Shown piece by piece: positions 1 to 7,815 of a stretch of DNA of 33,156 nt. Origin of the DNA: Acetobacteraceae bacterium. GTDB taxonomy: Bacteria; Pseudomonadota; Alphaproteobacteria; Acetobacterales; Acetobacteraceae. The notes beneath the pieces were generated by a model that was given only the letters and a program-made list of their open reading frames with translations, was not told where the DNA came from and did not search any database. The stretch's first letter is position 1, and the number at the start of each line of letters is the position of its first letter. Location: contig PLXO01000107.1 in assembly GCA_003151425.1 (NCBI GenBank), forward strand, positions 18,819-51,974, written 5' to 3'. Both the position numbers and the translations under genes were made by a program.

Positions 1-35
1 AGGGGGAGAAGCCTACCCCCCCGGCCTTGGTTCCT

Positions 36-1196
36 TCACACGGGGGCTTGTGGTGCCAGCGGGCGCCAGCCTTGCAGATCGATCCAGTCGCCTTCCAGCC
101 GATCGAAGCGGGACAGACGCAGGCTGCTCAGGTCGGCGAAGCTGCACGCACCGTCAATCACCAGATCGCGCACCGCGTGGCCGGTTGCGGGCGACAGGCC
201 GAAGCCGATGCTCGATAGTGTGGCGATCACCACATTGTCGGGCGCTGTCATGCGCTCGATCACCGGCCGGCCATCCGGCGTGTTCTCGATGATGCCTGCC
301 CAGCTTCGGATGACGCGTGCGTGGGCTGCACGAGGGAACAGTTCCGCGACGCGCGCGGCGATGTTGCGCATCAGCGGCGTGCTCGATCGATGCGGTACCG
401 TGTTGTCCGTGATCTCCAACCATTCATGCGGACCGCCGCCATAGGCTAGGTTGCCGCGCAGCGTTTGCCTGCCGTAGAGTCCGTTGCCGTCCACGCCACC
501 GATCGGCATCAGCGGCAGCGGTTCCGTAACGATCATCTCCGCCCGCGCCGCGACCATCGGCACCTGCACACCGAGCGAGGCTGCCAGATGGTTGATCTGC
601 GGCCCGGCGGCGATCACCAGCACGTCACAGCCGATCGTGCCGCGGTCGGTACGGACGGCGGTGACCTTGCCGCCGGCGGTAGTGAAGCCTTCCACCGTGG
701 TATGCTGCAGCAGGCGGCCACCGTGATCCTGCATGGCCCATGCATATCCCTGCACGGTGCGCTGCGGATTCGCATGCCCGCCGAAACGATGCAGATAGCC
801 GCCGGCAATGTTGTCGCCCGCCAGGGGCACCAGGTCCCGCACCTGCTGTGCATCCAGCCGCTCCGACACGAAGCCCTGGCGCACCGCGTGCCGCCGCGCG
901 TGGCCGTAGCGCCGCATTTGCGTCTCGTCCATGGCGATACGAACGCGGTGGGCGCGAAATTCGGTCGGGTAGCCGAGCAGCTCGTCCATCATCGGCCACA
1001 GGCGCTGTTCCTCCTGGAACAGCGGACTGATCGGATGCGTGCATCCCCCGCCATTGCGCCCTGATGCTTCCCACGCGACGATACCCTTGTCGATCACTAG
1101 GACATCGACACTTTCGCGTGCGAGCCACCAGCCGGCCGACAGGCCTGTTGCACCACCGCCGACAATGACCACCGACGCGCCGCCCGTTTCGCTCAT
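36..1196 (-). CDS. FAD-dependent amine/amino-acid oxidoreductase, DadA/HcnC/OoxB/SoxB-like subunit
   Basis: A 386-residue flavoprotein of the D-amino-acid oxidase/glycine oxidase (DAO) superfamily. A dinucleotide-binding glycine motif (GGGATG, residues about 14-19) follows a short N-terminus, and a conserved FAD-family C-terminal block (IENTPDGRPVIE, then a GFGLSPATG stretch) is present. Members oxidise the C-N bond of secondary or primary amines and amino acids. The ATG at 1196 is preferred because it lies one base after the stop of the upstream gene (TGACATG); a longer reading frame to 1262 would overlap that gene by 65 bases. The adjacent upstream gene encodes a partner with two nucleotide-binding sites and a 2Fe-2S domain. 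The pair therefore resembles HcnB-HcnC, OoxA-OoxB and SoxA-SoxB heteromers, with this as the substrate-oxidising subunit. The substrate cannot be read from the sequence. It is the last gene of the operon. Confidence 0.85.
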   Translation of the reverse strand: MSETGGASVVIVGGGATGLSAGWWLARESVDVLVIDKGIVAWEASGRNGGGCTHPISPLFQEEQRLWPMMDELLGYPTEFRAHRVRIAMDETQMRRYGHARRHAVRQGFVSERLDAQQVRDLVPLAGDNIAGGYLHRFGGHANPQRTVQGYAWAMQDHGGRLLQHTTVEGFTTAGGKVTAVRTDRGTIGCDVLVIAAGPQINHLAASLGVQVPMVAARAEMIVTEPLPLMPIGGVDGNGLYGRQTLRGNLAYGGGPHEWLEITDNTVPHRSSTPLMRNIAARVAELFPRAAHARVIRSWAGIIENTPDGRPVIERMTAPDNVVIATLSSIGFGLSPATGHAVRDLVIDGACSFADLSSLRLSRFDRLEGDWIDLQGWRPLAPQAPV

Positions 1197-1197
1197 G

Positions 1198-2838
1198 TCA
1201 CTTGCCGTCCGCCGGTTCGTCATCGGTGGCTCGCCCGGCGACCGTGTAGAATTGAGGTGCATCCCAGTGCGGCACGTATTGCGGCGGCATGCCGAACCAG
1301 ACGTCCCAATGTTCGGTCATCGCCGCCGATTCATTCGTTTCGGCGGCGACCGAGAGGGGAACCGGGCGCACCGGCGCGCGGTGCGAAGCCAGCGGGATGT
1401 CGCGCAGCCTGGCGCCGGCACTGAGCGCCAGCAGCGCGGCAACCTGCTCGCGACAGCGGCGGCCCTGACACACACCCATGCCGGCGCGGGTCAGGCGTTT
1501 GACCTGGTCCGGATTCGGGGCACCTTCTCCCAACAAGTGCTGCAGCGCGCGCGTGTTGCGCTTGTCCTCGGGCCAACCCAGGTAGCGCGGCGGGCGAACT
1601 TCAAGTATCTCGCGGGCCGTCACTTCCTCGCATTGACATACATAGGGTTCGCCCTGTGCTTCCGTCGTGTGTGCCTCGATCACGTTGGCGCGCACCCACT
1701 CCATCCGGTAGGCATCAAGATCATAGGCAGGTGCGGCGATCGGCAGGGCAGCGGTCGGCAGGGCAGGGGAAAGTCCGATGGTTGCGGCAACGTCCGCGGC
1801 CGCGCGCCGCCCTTCCGCGCGGGCAATTTCGAGGTTCAGCGTCTTGGCAGTCCAAATGCCCGCGCAGTCACCGACAGCATAGATCGTCGGCACGGACGTG
1901 CGTTGCGCATCGTCCAGCACCGGTACGTGACCGCCACGCTCCGGCACGTAACCGATCCGGCATCCCAGCGCATCCAGCAGCTCGATGACGGGAACCACGC
2001 CCACTCCAAGCAGGATGGCGTCGCATCTGACGCGCAGTTCCTTACCGGACACCGCAACGCCGCCAGGCCCAAGCGGCGCCACGACAATTGCCTGAACGCC
2101 ATCGCGGCCGCCTTCCGCCCGTCGAACAGAATGACCACAGAACAAAGGAATATCCGCCAATTCCCGCAGCAACGCGGCATCACCGATTGGTGCCTGGGCG
2201 GTCTCCACCACCGCGGCGATGTCGATCCCCACTGCCCGCAGCGAGCGGATCGTCGCGAGCGCCTCGGCGGACGTGCCAAGCACCACGACGCGCCGCGCAT
2301 CCAGCACGCCGAAGCGCTCCAGCAGCCGTTGCGCCGCCGTGATGCCAAGCACGCCAGGCAGCTCCCAGCCGGGGAAGGCGATCCCCATGTCGCGCCGCCC
2401 GGCCGCGACGATCACGTGCTGGCAGCCCAGCATGAAACTGCGCTCGCCATCCTGCAGGCCCGCGACCGGACCGGGCAGCCAGCCAACGCTGGGGCCGTTT
2501 GCGTAGAGGCCCCAGACGGACGTGCCGAGCCGCACATCGACACCCGCCTCAAACAGCGCGGTAAGCACTGGATCATTGGCGACGTAGGCTTCCAGCATCG
2601 CGGTGCGGTTGCGTGCGGCGGCCGCAAAACGCTGACCATAATGCAACGGAATGTCGTCGCCCATAGCAGTGGCCGACACCGGGTCTTCCTCGACCAGCAC
2701 GACGCTCACGCCAAGTCTCGCGGCTTCCAGAGCGGCGGCGGCGCCTGCCGGACCGGCGCCCACGACGAGAAGCTGCGTGTTGGCCTCGACCGGCAGCTGC
2801 TTGCCGGCGATGGATTTGGGGTCGTGAAAAATCGGCAT
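1198..2838 (-). CDS. NAD(P)/FAD oxidoreductase with C-terminal BFD-like 2Fe-2S domain, HcnB/OoxA/SoxA-like subunit
   Basis: A 546-residue protein. A FAD-binding GAGPAG motif (residues 27-32), a second nucleotide-binding strand (VVVLGTS, about 184-190) and the YAVGDCAG motif (320-327) mark a disulfide-reductase-type fold. A C-terminal domain has CQC (401-403) and CQGRRC (457-462), the four-cysteine pattern of the BFD-like 2Fe-2S domain in HcnB, OoxA and SoxA. The last 60 residues form an acidic, aromatic tail. It probably passes electrons from the partner FAD subunit (36-1196) to a quinone or other acceptor. The ATG at 2838 is chosen over one at 2883 because a GAGG lies 11 bases upstream and it avoids overlapping the preceding Rieske gene; the intergenic gap is then 25 bases. 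The separate small ferredoxin-like subunit found in some relatives is absent. A role in amine or opine oxidation is inferred. Confidence 0.85.
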   Translation of the reverse strand: MPIFHDPKSIAGKQLPVEANTQLLVVGAGPAGAAAALEAARLGVSVVLVEEDPVSATAMGDDIPLHYGQRFAAAARNRTAMLEAYVANDPVLTALFEAGVDVRLGTSVWGLYANGPSVGWLPGPVAGLQDGERSFMLGCQHVIVAAGRRDMGIAFPGWELPGVLGITAAQRLLERFGVLDARRVVVLGTSAEALATIRSLRAVGIDIAAVVETAQAPIGDAALLRELADIPLFCGHSVRRAEGGRDGVQAIVVAPLGPGGVAVSGKELRVRCDAILLGVGVVPVIELLDALGCRIGYVPERGGHVPVLDDAQRTSVPTIYAVGDCAGIWTAKTLNLEIARAEGRRAAADVAATIGLSPALPTAALPIAAPAYDLDAYRMEWVRANVIEAHTTEAQGEPYVCQCEEVTAREILEVRPPRYLGWPEDKRNTRALQHLLGEGAPNPDQVKRLTRAGMGVCQGRRCREQVAALLALSAGARLRDIPLASHRAPVRPVPLSVAAETNESAAMTEHWDVWFGMPPQYVPHWDAPQFYTVAGRATDDEPADGK

Positions 2839-2863
2839 GGAACGCCAATCCTCGCTTGGGTCG

Positions 2864-4141
2864 TTACGATCCTCTGGACCCACCTGCCGTCACGGATGCG
2901 AGGCGCGGACGCATAGGCACAAGCTGATCGTCGCTGGCTGCGCGATCCAGATAGGTGCGCACCTCGTTGCAGTACCAGTCGTCGAAGCGCATCACCAGCA
3001 GCTCCGCCTCTTCGCAGTAGGGACCCGGCACGTAACCGATTGAGTTGACGCCGCGCTGATTGTTCTCGCACAGGTCGAGATCCTGCGAATTGGTCTGCGT
3101 CCACAGCGCCGTGAGGCTTTCGACATCATAGTCGACGCCCTCGACTGCGTCCTTGTGCACCAGCCATTTGGACGTGACGACGGTTTCCTCTGGGCCGGTT
3201 GGCATGGCGCTGAACATGAACACGGTGTCGCAGGTGGCGTGCGCGAAACTGTGCGGCTCCAGCCCCCAGCGCATCGAGCCGATATCCCCGTTCGCGGTGT
3301 CGCACATCAGCCGCGCGCAGGCGGGCTTGCCATCCATCGAGATCGTGGTCGCGCCATCGTTCAGCGGAAAGCGCATCGCCTGCCACCAATCGCCTTCGAC
3401 CGGCCCGACCGGCAGGCCGGCAACCGCCATGCGCGCCCGGAAGCGATCGAACCGCGCAACGTCGGCGAGCTGCACCGGGCGACGGCCCTTCACCGGAAAC
3501 GTCACCGCCAATTCGGGATGGCGCACCCCGCAATGATAGCACTCGCGCGCATTCTGCATCACAAGTTTCCAGTTGGCGCGCACCATCATCGTGCTTTCGA
3601 ATGCCAGCTTGGCGTTGCCCAGATCGTGCGGCGCCAGCAACGGTGCGAGCTGGTCGCGGAACGCATCGAACGCCGGCGGGTCCTCCGCGAGGCACACATA
3701 GATGGAACCCGCGACGGTCTGCACGTGAATTGGCCGCAGCCCGTGCTGCGCGCGGTCGAATGCCTCCGGCATGCGCGGGGCGTTGGCGAGCCGTCCGTCC
3801 AGATCGTACGACCATTGGTGATACGGACAGATGATCCACGACCGTTGCCCGCGACCGGTCGCACAGAGCTGCGCACCGCGATGGCGGCAGGTATTGTGGA
3901 AGCCGCGCAACGCTCCCTGGCGGTCGCGCACAATGAGAACCGACGACCGCCCAATCGGCAACGAGAGATAGCAGCCCGGCTTCGGCAGCTCCACATCGAA
4001 CCCGGCAAAGATCCAGGTCCGCGCATAGATCGCCGCCAGATCGAACGAGAATACCTCGGGATCGGTGTAGAAACCTTGCGGTAGAGCATACGTGGGCTGG
4101 CGTGCATCCAGCAACGACCGCATTTTCGTCAGATTGAGCAT
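2864..4141 (-). CDS. Rieske non-haem iron oxygenase alpha subunit, glycine-betaine/stachydrine/carnitine oxygenase type
   Basis: A 425-residue Rieske oxygenase large subunit. The Rieske 2Fe-2S ligands are C85, H87, C105 and H108 (CRHRG, then CPYH). The catalytic iron site has H203 and H208 in ECYHCGVRHPEL, with a later Asp (about D354, in QDLDLCEN) as third ligand. Residue 200, which bridges the Rieske and mononuclear sites, is Glu instead of the more common Asp; this is known for carnitine and betaine oxygenases. The ECYHC signature and the alpha-only layout point to GbcA, stachydrine demethylase or CntA relatives, which remove N-methyl groups or cleave quaternary amines. The start is ATG 4141 or the adjoining GTG 4144; neither has a strong ribosome site. 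A 210-base gap separates it from the upstream gene, so it may have its own promoter. No reductase gene is in the window. Confidence 0.88.
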   Translation of the reverse strand: MLNLTKMRSLLDARQPTYALPQGFYTDPEVFSFDLAAIYARTWIFAGFDVELPKPGCYLSLPIGRSSVLIVRDRQGALRGFHNTCRHRGAQLCATGRGQRSWIICPYHQWSYDLDGRLANAPRMPEAFDRAQHGLRPIHVQTVAGSIYVCLAEDPPAFDAFRDQLAPLLAPHDLGNAKLAFESTMMVRANWKLVMQNARECYHCGVRHPELAVTFPVKGRRPVQLADVARFDRFRARMAVAGLPVGPVEGDWWQAMRFPLNDGATTISMDGKPACARLMCDTANGDIGSMRWGLEPHSFAHATCDTVFMFSAMPTGPEETVVTSKWLVHKDAVEGVDYDVESLTALWTQTNSQDLDLCENNQRGVNSIGYVPGPYCEEAELLVMRFDDWYCNEVRTYLDRAASDDQLVPMRPRLASVTAGGSRGS

Positions 4142-4351
4142 CACCCGTTCGCAGTCCTCTGATCAACCGATTGCCCTGCATCATGCCATAGTTGCGGCAG
4201 TACTGAACAGGCGAGAGTCCATGCCGCATATCACGCCGCGCCGTTCGTCCTCATGCCCCGGGTTCCTGGGCTGGAGCCCGGTCTTGGACCGCGCAGTGCG
4301 GGTTTGGAACAGAAGGCTGGTCGACGTCGCCCCATCACCCGCGTGCCGGCC

Positions 4352-5347
4352 TCAATACTCCAACACCGGGTCGACCTGCGCCACGAGTGGGTGACCGGCC
4401 ACAAGGCGTTCGACATTATCGAGAATGAGCTCGAGTGTTCGTGGGATGTAGGCTTCGGCATCGTCCGATGAGCAATGCGGCGTGATGACGGTGTTCGTCA
4501 TCCGCCATTCCATTGCCTCGGCAGGGAGTGGCTCGTGCTCGAATACATCCAGCCAGGCGCCGGACAAATGACCGCTGTCGAGTGCGGCGGACAGGGCCTG
4601 GTTGTCCACCACGCCGCCGCGCGCGATATTGATCAGCGCTGCACCGGGAGCCAGACAGGCGATTTCCTGCGCACCTATCAAATGTCGGGTCGACTTCGTA
4701 AGAGGCGTGCTGACGATTACGAAGTCGGCTCCGTCGAGTGCCTGCTTCAGTTGGTTCGCGGCATACATGGCGCGCACCGCCGAATGCGATCCGCCCGAGC
4801 GCCGCACGCCCACCACATCCAGCCCGAGCCGGCGGCAGGCGAATGCCGCCGCGCCCCCCATGCTGCCGACGCCAACGACGGCGGCGCGCCGGCCGGCAAT
4901 CGAGCGCGTGTAGCGCGGTGACCAGCGTGCCTGAAGCTGGTTGGCCCAAAGCGCCGGAAGCTGGTTGGCGAGGAACAGCAGCACCATCGCCACGAACTCC
5001 TCGCATTTGGGGGCATGGACACCGCGGTTGTTGGTCACCGCCACGCCCGGCGGCAGCCAGTCGAATGGCGCGAGATGCTCTACCCCGGCACCGGTCAGAT
5101 GGATCCAGCGCAACCGTGGCGCCAGGTTGATAAGGTCGCGATGTGGGAAACGCCAGCCGATGAGCGCGTCGGCCATGCCGATCGTGGCGTGGAACCGGTC
5201 AAGGTCGGTCGAGAAGATCACCTCGATGCGCTCGGCCCAACCCGACCGCCGCGCGATGGCGTGGCCGCAGCGCTCCGGATCAATCGAGAACACCGGCCCG
5301 AGCGTGCTTTCGTTCTCGATCAGGATGCAGATTCGTTCTGGCGCCAT
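4352..5347 (-). CDS. D-isomer-specific 2-hydroxyacid dehydrogenase (paralogue B)
   Basis: A 331-residue NAD(P)-dependent dehydrogenase that interconverts a 2-oxo acid and its D-2-hydroxy acid, or acts as a glyoxylate/hydroxypyruvate reductase. The cofactor-binding motif GVGSMGG is at 159-165. The catalytic triad is complete: R243 in NIARGGVVD, E272 in FEHEPLP and H291 in ITPHCSSDD. The N-terminus (IENESTLGPVF) closely matches that of the next upstream gene (IENASGLGPLF), so the two arose by tandem duplication. Nine bases separate them. The ATG at 5347 has only a weak GAGA upstream, so translation may rely on coupling. Substrate unknown; the setting suggests reduction or oxidation of an oxo acid released by the amine pathway. 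Confidence 0.87.
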   Translation of the reverse strand: MAPERICILIENESTLGPVFSIDPERCGHAIARRSGWAERIEVIFSTDLDRFHATIGMADALIGWRFPHRDLINLAPRLRWIHLTGAGVEHLAPFDWLPPGVAVTNNRGVHAPKCEEFVAMVLLFLANQLPALWANQLQARWSPRYTRSIAGRRAAVVGVGSMGGAAAFACRRLGLDVVGVRRSGGSHSAVRAMYAANQLKQALDGADFVIVSTPLTKSTRHLIGAQEIACLAPGAALINIARGGVVDNQALSAALDSGHLSGAWLDVFEHEPLPAEAMEWRMTNTVITPHCSSDDAEAYIPRTLELILDNVERLVAGHPLVAQVDPVLEY

Positions 5348-5356
5348 GATGCGGTC

Positions 5357-6367
5357 TCAGTAGTTTCGGTCGGGCTGCACCAGGTTGCGCAGCGCCTCCC
5401 CCTGGATGAAGCGCTGCAGGTTGTCCAGGAATATATCGAGAACATTCGCCATGAACTGATCAGGGTCGTTACTCAGGCAGTGTGGCAGCACGATCAGGTT
5501 GGGACAGGACCACAGCTCGGCTTCCGTCGGCGCGACGGCGGGATCCTCCACATCCAGAACTGCCCCACCCAGGCGGCCGGATCGCAATGCATCGATCAGC
5601 GCTGGCCTGTCGATCACGCCGTGCCGTGCCAAGCTGACGATACCGGCGCCCGGACGCATCAGCGCGATGCGGCTTGCGTCGAGCAGCGGGCGGGTCTCCG
5701 GTGTAGCCGGCGTGCTGACGATGACGAAATCAGCCTGCGGCAGCAGGGCCTCAGTCGCCGCCGGTGGGTACATTGCGTCAACCGCGGGATGCACCGCCCC
5801 GCTGCGCCTGGTGCCGATCACGCGCAGGCCGAAGCGCTTTGCCTGCTCGGCGGCGGCGCCACCCGCCTGGCCGACGCCGAGGATCAGCACCGTCTTGCCG
5901 GCAATACCGGTCGAGAATATCTGCTGCCAGGTCCGCTCGCGTTGGTGGCGCATCAGCGTTGGTATCGCGTTGTTGAGCATCAACAGGCCAAGCAGCAGCC
6001 ATTCACCGATCTTGGGCCGGTGGGCGCCGCGCGCATTTGTCATTGATACGCGGGGTGGCAACCAATCCAGCGGCAGCAGATGATCGACGCCGGCGCCGGG
6101 AAGCTGGATCCATCTCAGTCGGGGCGCCAAGCGGGCAAGGTCGCGGTGCGGAAAGCACCATGCCAGCATTGCGTCGACGTCTGCTACGCCAGCCGCGAAT
6201 CCTTGCAGATCTGCACCGTAAGCGATGTCGCAGTCCGACAGCACATCGGGGCGGCGCGCGCCAGCCGCATCCAGCATAGCCGGGGTGATGTGAAACAACG
6301 GTCCGAGACCGCTGGCGTTCTCAATATAGACGCGGGTCTTGCGGGATGACGGCCCGCTATCAGACAT
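5357..6367 (-). CDS. D-isomer-specific 2-hydroxyacid dehydrogenase homologue (paralogue A, catalytic Glu position altered)
   Basis: A 336-residue paralogue of the neighbouring dehydrogenase. The NAD(P)-binding motif GVGQAGG is at 164-170, the substrate-binding Arg is R248 (SLARHGVID) and the catalytic His is H296 (VLPHCLSND). The loop that carries the catalytic Glu aligns without gaps between the flanking DV and W, but reads VEDPAVAP here against FEHEPLP in paralogue B. The canonical Glu position is thus Ala277, and the nearest acids are E274 and D275. Activity may be altered, or the protein may work as a partner of paralogue B. The ATG at 6367 overlaps the upstream ligase stop by eight bases (ATGTCTGA), a clear translational-coupling start; the open frame to 6517 is not credible as a start. 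Confidence 0.82.
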   Translation of the reverse strand: MSDSGPSSRKTRVYIENASGLGPLFHITPAMLDAAGARRPDVLSDCDIAYGADLQGFAAGVADVDAMLAWCFPHRDLARLAPRLRWIQLPGAGVDHLLPLDWLPPRVSMTNARGAHRPKIGEWLLLGLLMLNNAIPTLMRHQRERTWQQIFSTGIAGKTVLILGVGQAGGAAAEQAKRFGLRVIGTRRSGAVHPAVDAMYPPAATEALLPQADFVIVSTPATPETRPLLDASRIALMRPGAGIVSLARHGVIDRPALIDALRSGRLGGAVLDVEDPAVAPTEAELWSCPNLIVLPHCLSNDPDQFMANVLDIFLDNLQRFIQGEALRNLVQPDRNY

Positions 6368-7787
6368 ACTCCACCTGTTGGTCGCGCTCCTCGCTGCTGA
6401 CGCGATAGAACGCCTGGTCCCACTCCTTGGTCTTCTGGCGCAGGAAGATGTCGCGGAATTCGGTGCCGTACACCTCGGCAACCAGGGGATCGGACTGGAA
6501 GGCGTCCAGCGCCTCAATCAGGGTGCGCGGCAGCCGGTCCGGCGTAGGCCCCGCCGGGGCTTGACCCGCCGTGGCTGGGCCGCCCGTGGCCACGCCCTCC
6601 TTGGCTCGTCCATCGACAAGGTCATACAGATTTTCGTTCCAGGGTGCGCCTGGATCGGTCGTGCGTTCCATCCCGTCCAAGCCGGCCGCGACCGACAGTG
6701 CCGCGGCAAGATAGAAATTGGCGCTGATGTCCGGCGAGCGGTTTTCGACGCAGGGCCGATTCATCGGCAGACGTATCATGGCGGACCGGTTATTGCGGCC
6801 GTAGCAGCGCAGCACGGGGGCCCAGGACATATCGGGCATGTCGCCCTGCGCGATGAGGCCTTTATAGGAATTATAGGTCGGGCAGCATACCGCGGTGAGC
6901 GCCGGCGCGTGCGCAAGCAGACCGCCGACGAAATGAAATGCGGCATCAGGAAAATCGATCTGGTGGCGCTCGCCGAGCGCGCCGACCGGCGACTGCGAGC
7001 GGTCGAAGATGTTTACATCGTCCGCGGCCGAGGCCAGGGACATGTTGAAATGCGCGCCTGAGCGGAAGTCATTGCTGAACGGCTTGGGCATGAAGCTGGC
7101 GACCGCGCCGATCGAGCTGGCCACCTGCTTGGCCATGAAACGCATGAAGATGAGTCGGTCGCAGGTCGTCAACGCGTCGGTGTAAGCGAAATCCAGCTCG
7201 ATCTGGCCGTGGCCGCCCTCCTGGTCGAAGGAATAGACCTCCCATCCCAGTGTGTTCATGTGGCGCACCATCGGGTCCAGGAATGGCATCGCCTGCATGT
7301 TTTGGTACACGTCGTAGGCCGGACACGGGCCGAGAAAACGCTGGCGTGTCAGCGGTTGATAACCATCCGGCTCCTTGCGATAGACGTAGAACTCCGCTTC
7401 GACGCCGAGCTTGAAGACCAGTCGGCGCGTAGTCGCCCGCGCGAGCGCCCGCTTCAGAATCGTACGCGAACAGTTCGGATAGGGTTCGCCATGATAATAC
7501 AGATCGCTCGCGAACCAGGCGTAGCGGTTGTCCCATGGCAGCACGATGAGCGAGTCCAGGTCCGGCACTGCGGCGCATTCGTCCTTCTGCGGGCCGATCA
7601 GCCCCATGCCCTCCATCGCGCCCACCGTGAACAGCTCCGAGCCGCGCGCCATCTTCGCGAAACTGGCAAGCGGCACGGATTTGGCTTTGGGCACGCCGTG
7701 CACGTCCACGTAGGTCGCGAAGCAATACTCCACGCCCGCTTCCGCAAGCCGCCGTCTGGTCTCTTCGATAAGGGTCGGATCGTTCAC
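6360..7787 (-). CDS. glutamine synthetase family ligase, GlnT/GmaS-like (type III)
   Basis: A 475-residue glutamine-synthetase-fold ATP-dependent ligase. Visible family elements are the beta-grasp N-terminus (DVHGVPKAKSVP, 28-39), metal-binding Glu in EAEF (130-133), HGQIELD (193-199), MPKPF (233-237), SGAHFNMSL (243-251) and ENRSPDISANFYL (348-360). In the GAHFN segment the metal-ligand His is kept, but the second His of the usual H-x-H is Asn. A Gly/Ala/Pro-rich insert lies near 397-412. The start is GTG 7787 with GGAG seven bases upstream. The closest functional classes I recognise are type III GlnT and gamma-glutamylmethylamide synthetase; related ligases glutamylate isopropylamine, polyamines or aniline. 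In this operon it most likely glutamylates a pathway amine instead of serving nitrogen assimilation, but this is inference. It follows the Rieske gene after 28 bases. Confidence 0.85.
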   Translation of the reverse strand: MNDPTLIEETRRRLAEAGVEYCFATYVDVHGVPKAKSVPLASFAKMARGSELFTVGAMEGMGLIGPQKDECAAVPDLDSLIVLPWDNRYAWFASDLYYHGEPYPNCSRTILKRALARATTRRLVFKLGVEAEFYVYRKEPDGYQPLTRQRFLGPCPAYDVYQNMQAMPFLDPMVRHMNTLGWEVYSFDQEGGHGQIELDFAYTDALTTCDRLIFMRFMAKQVASSIGAVASFMPKPFSNDFRSGAHFNMSLASAADDVNIFDRSQSPVGALGERHQIDFPDAAFHFVGGLLAHAPALTAVCCPTYNSYKGLIAQGDMPDMSWAPVLRCYGRNNRSAMIRLPMNRPCVENRSPDISANFYLAAALSVAAGLDGMERTTDPGAPWNENLYDLVDGRAKEGVATGGPATAGQAPAGPTPDRLPRTLIEALDAFQSDPLVAEVYGTEFRDIFLRQKTKEWDQAFYRVSSEERDQQVEYV

Positions 7788-7815
7788 GATACCACTCCGT
7801 CAGCGATTGATCGGG

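Noticed and set aside
36-2838. Hydrogen cyanide synthase HcnBC, linked with the sulfurtransferase at 24341
   Set aside because: There is no HcnA-like ferredoxin gene, the family is shared by opine, sarcosine and proline dehydrogenases, and the sulfurtransferase is 20 kb away.
1039-2916. 625-residue open frame on the plus strand
   Set aside because: It is antisense to the FAD/2Fe-2S oxidoreductase genes, is rich in Arg, His and Gln with no domain, and is explained by high GC at third positions.
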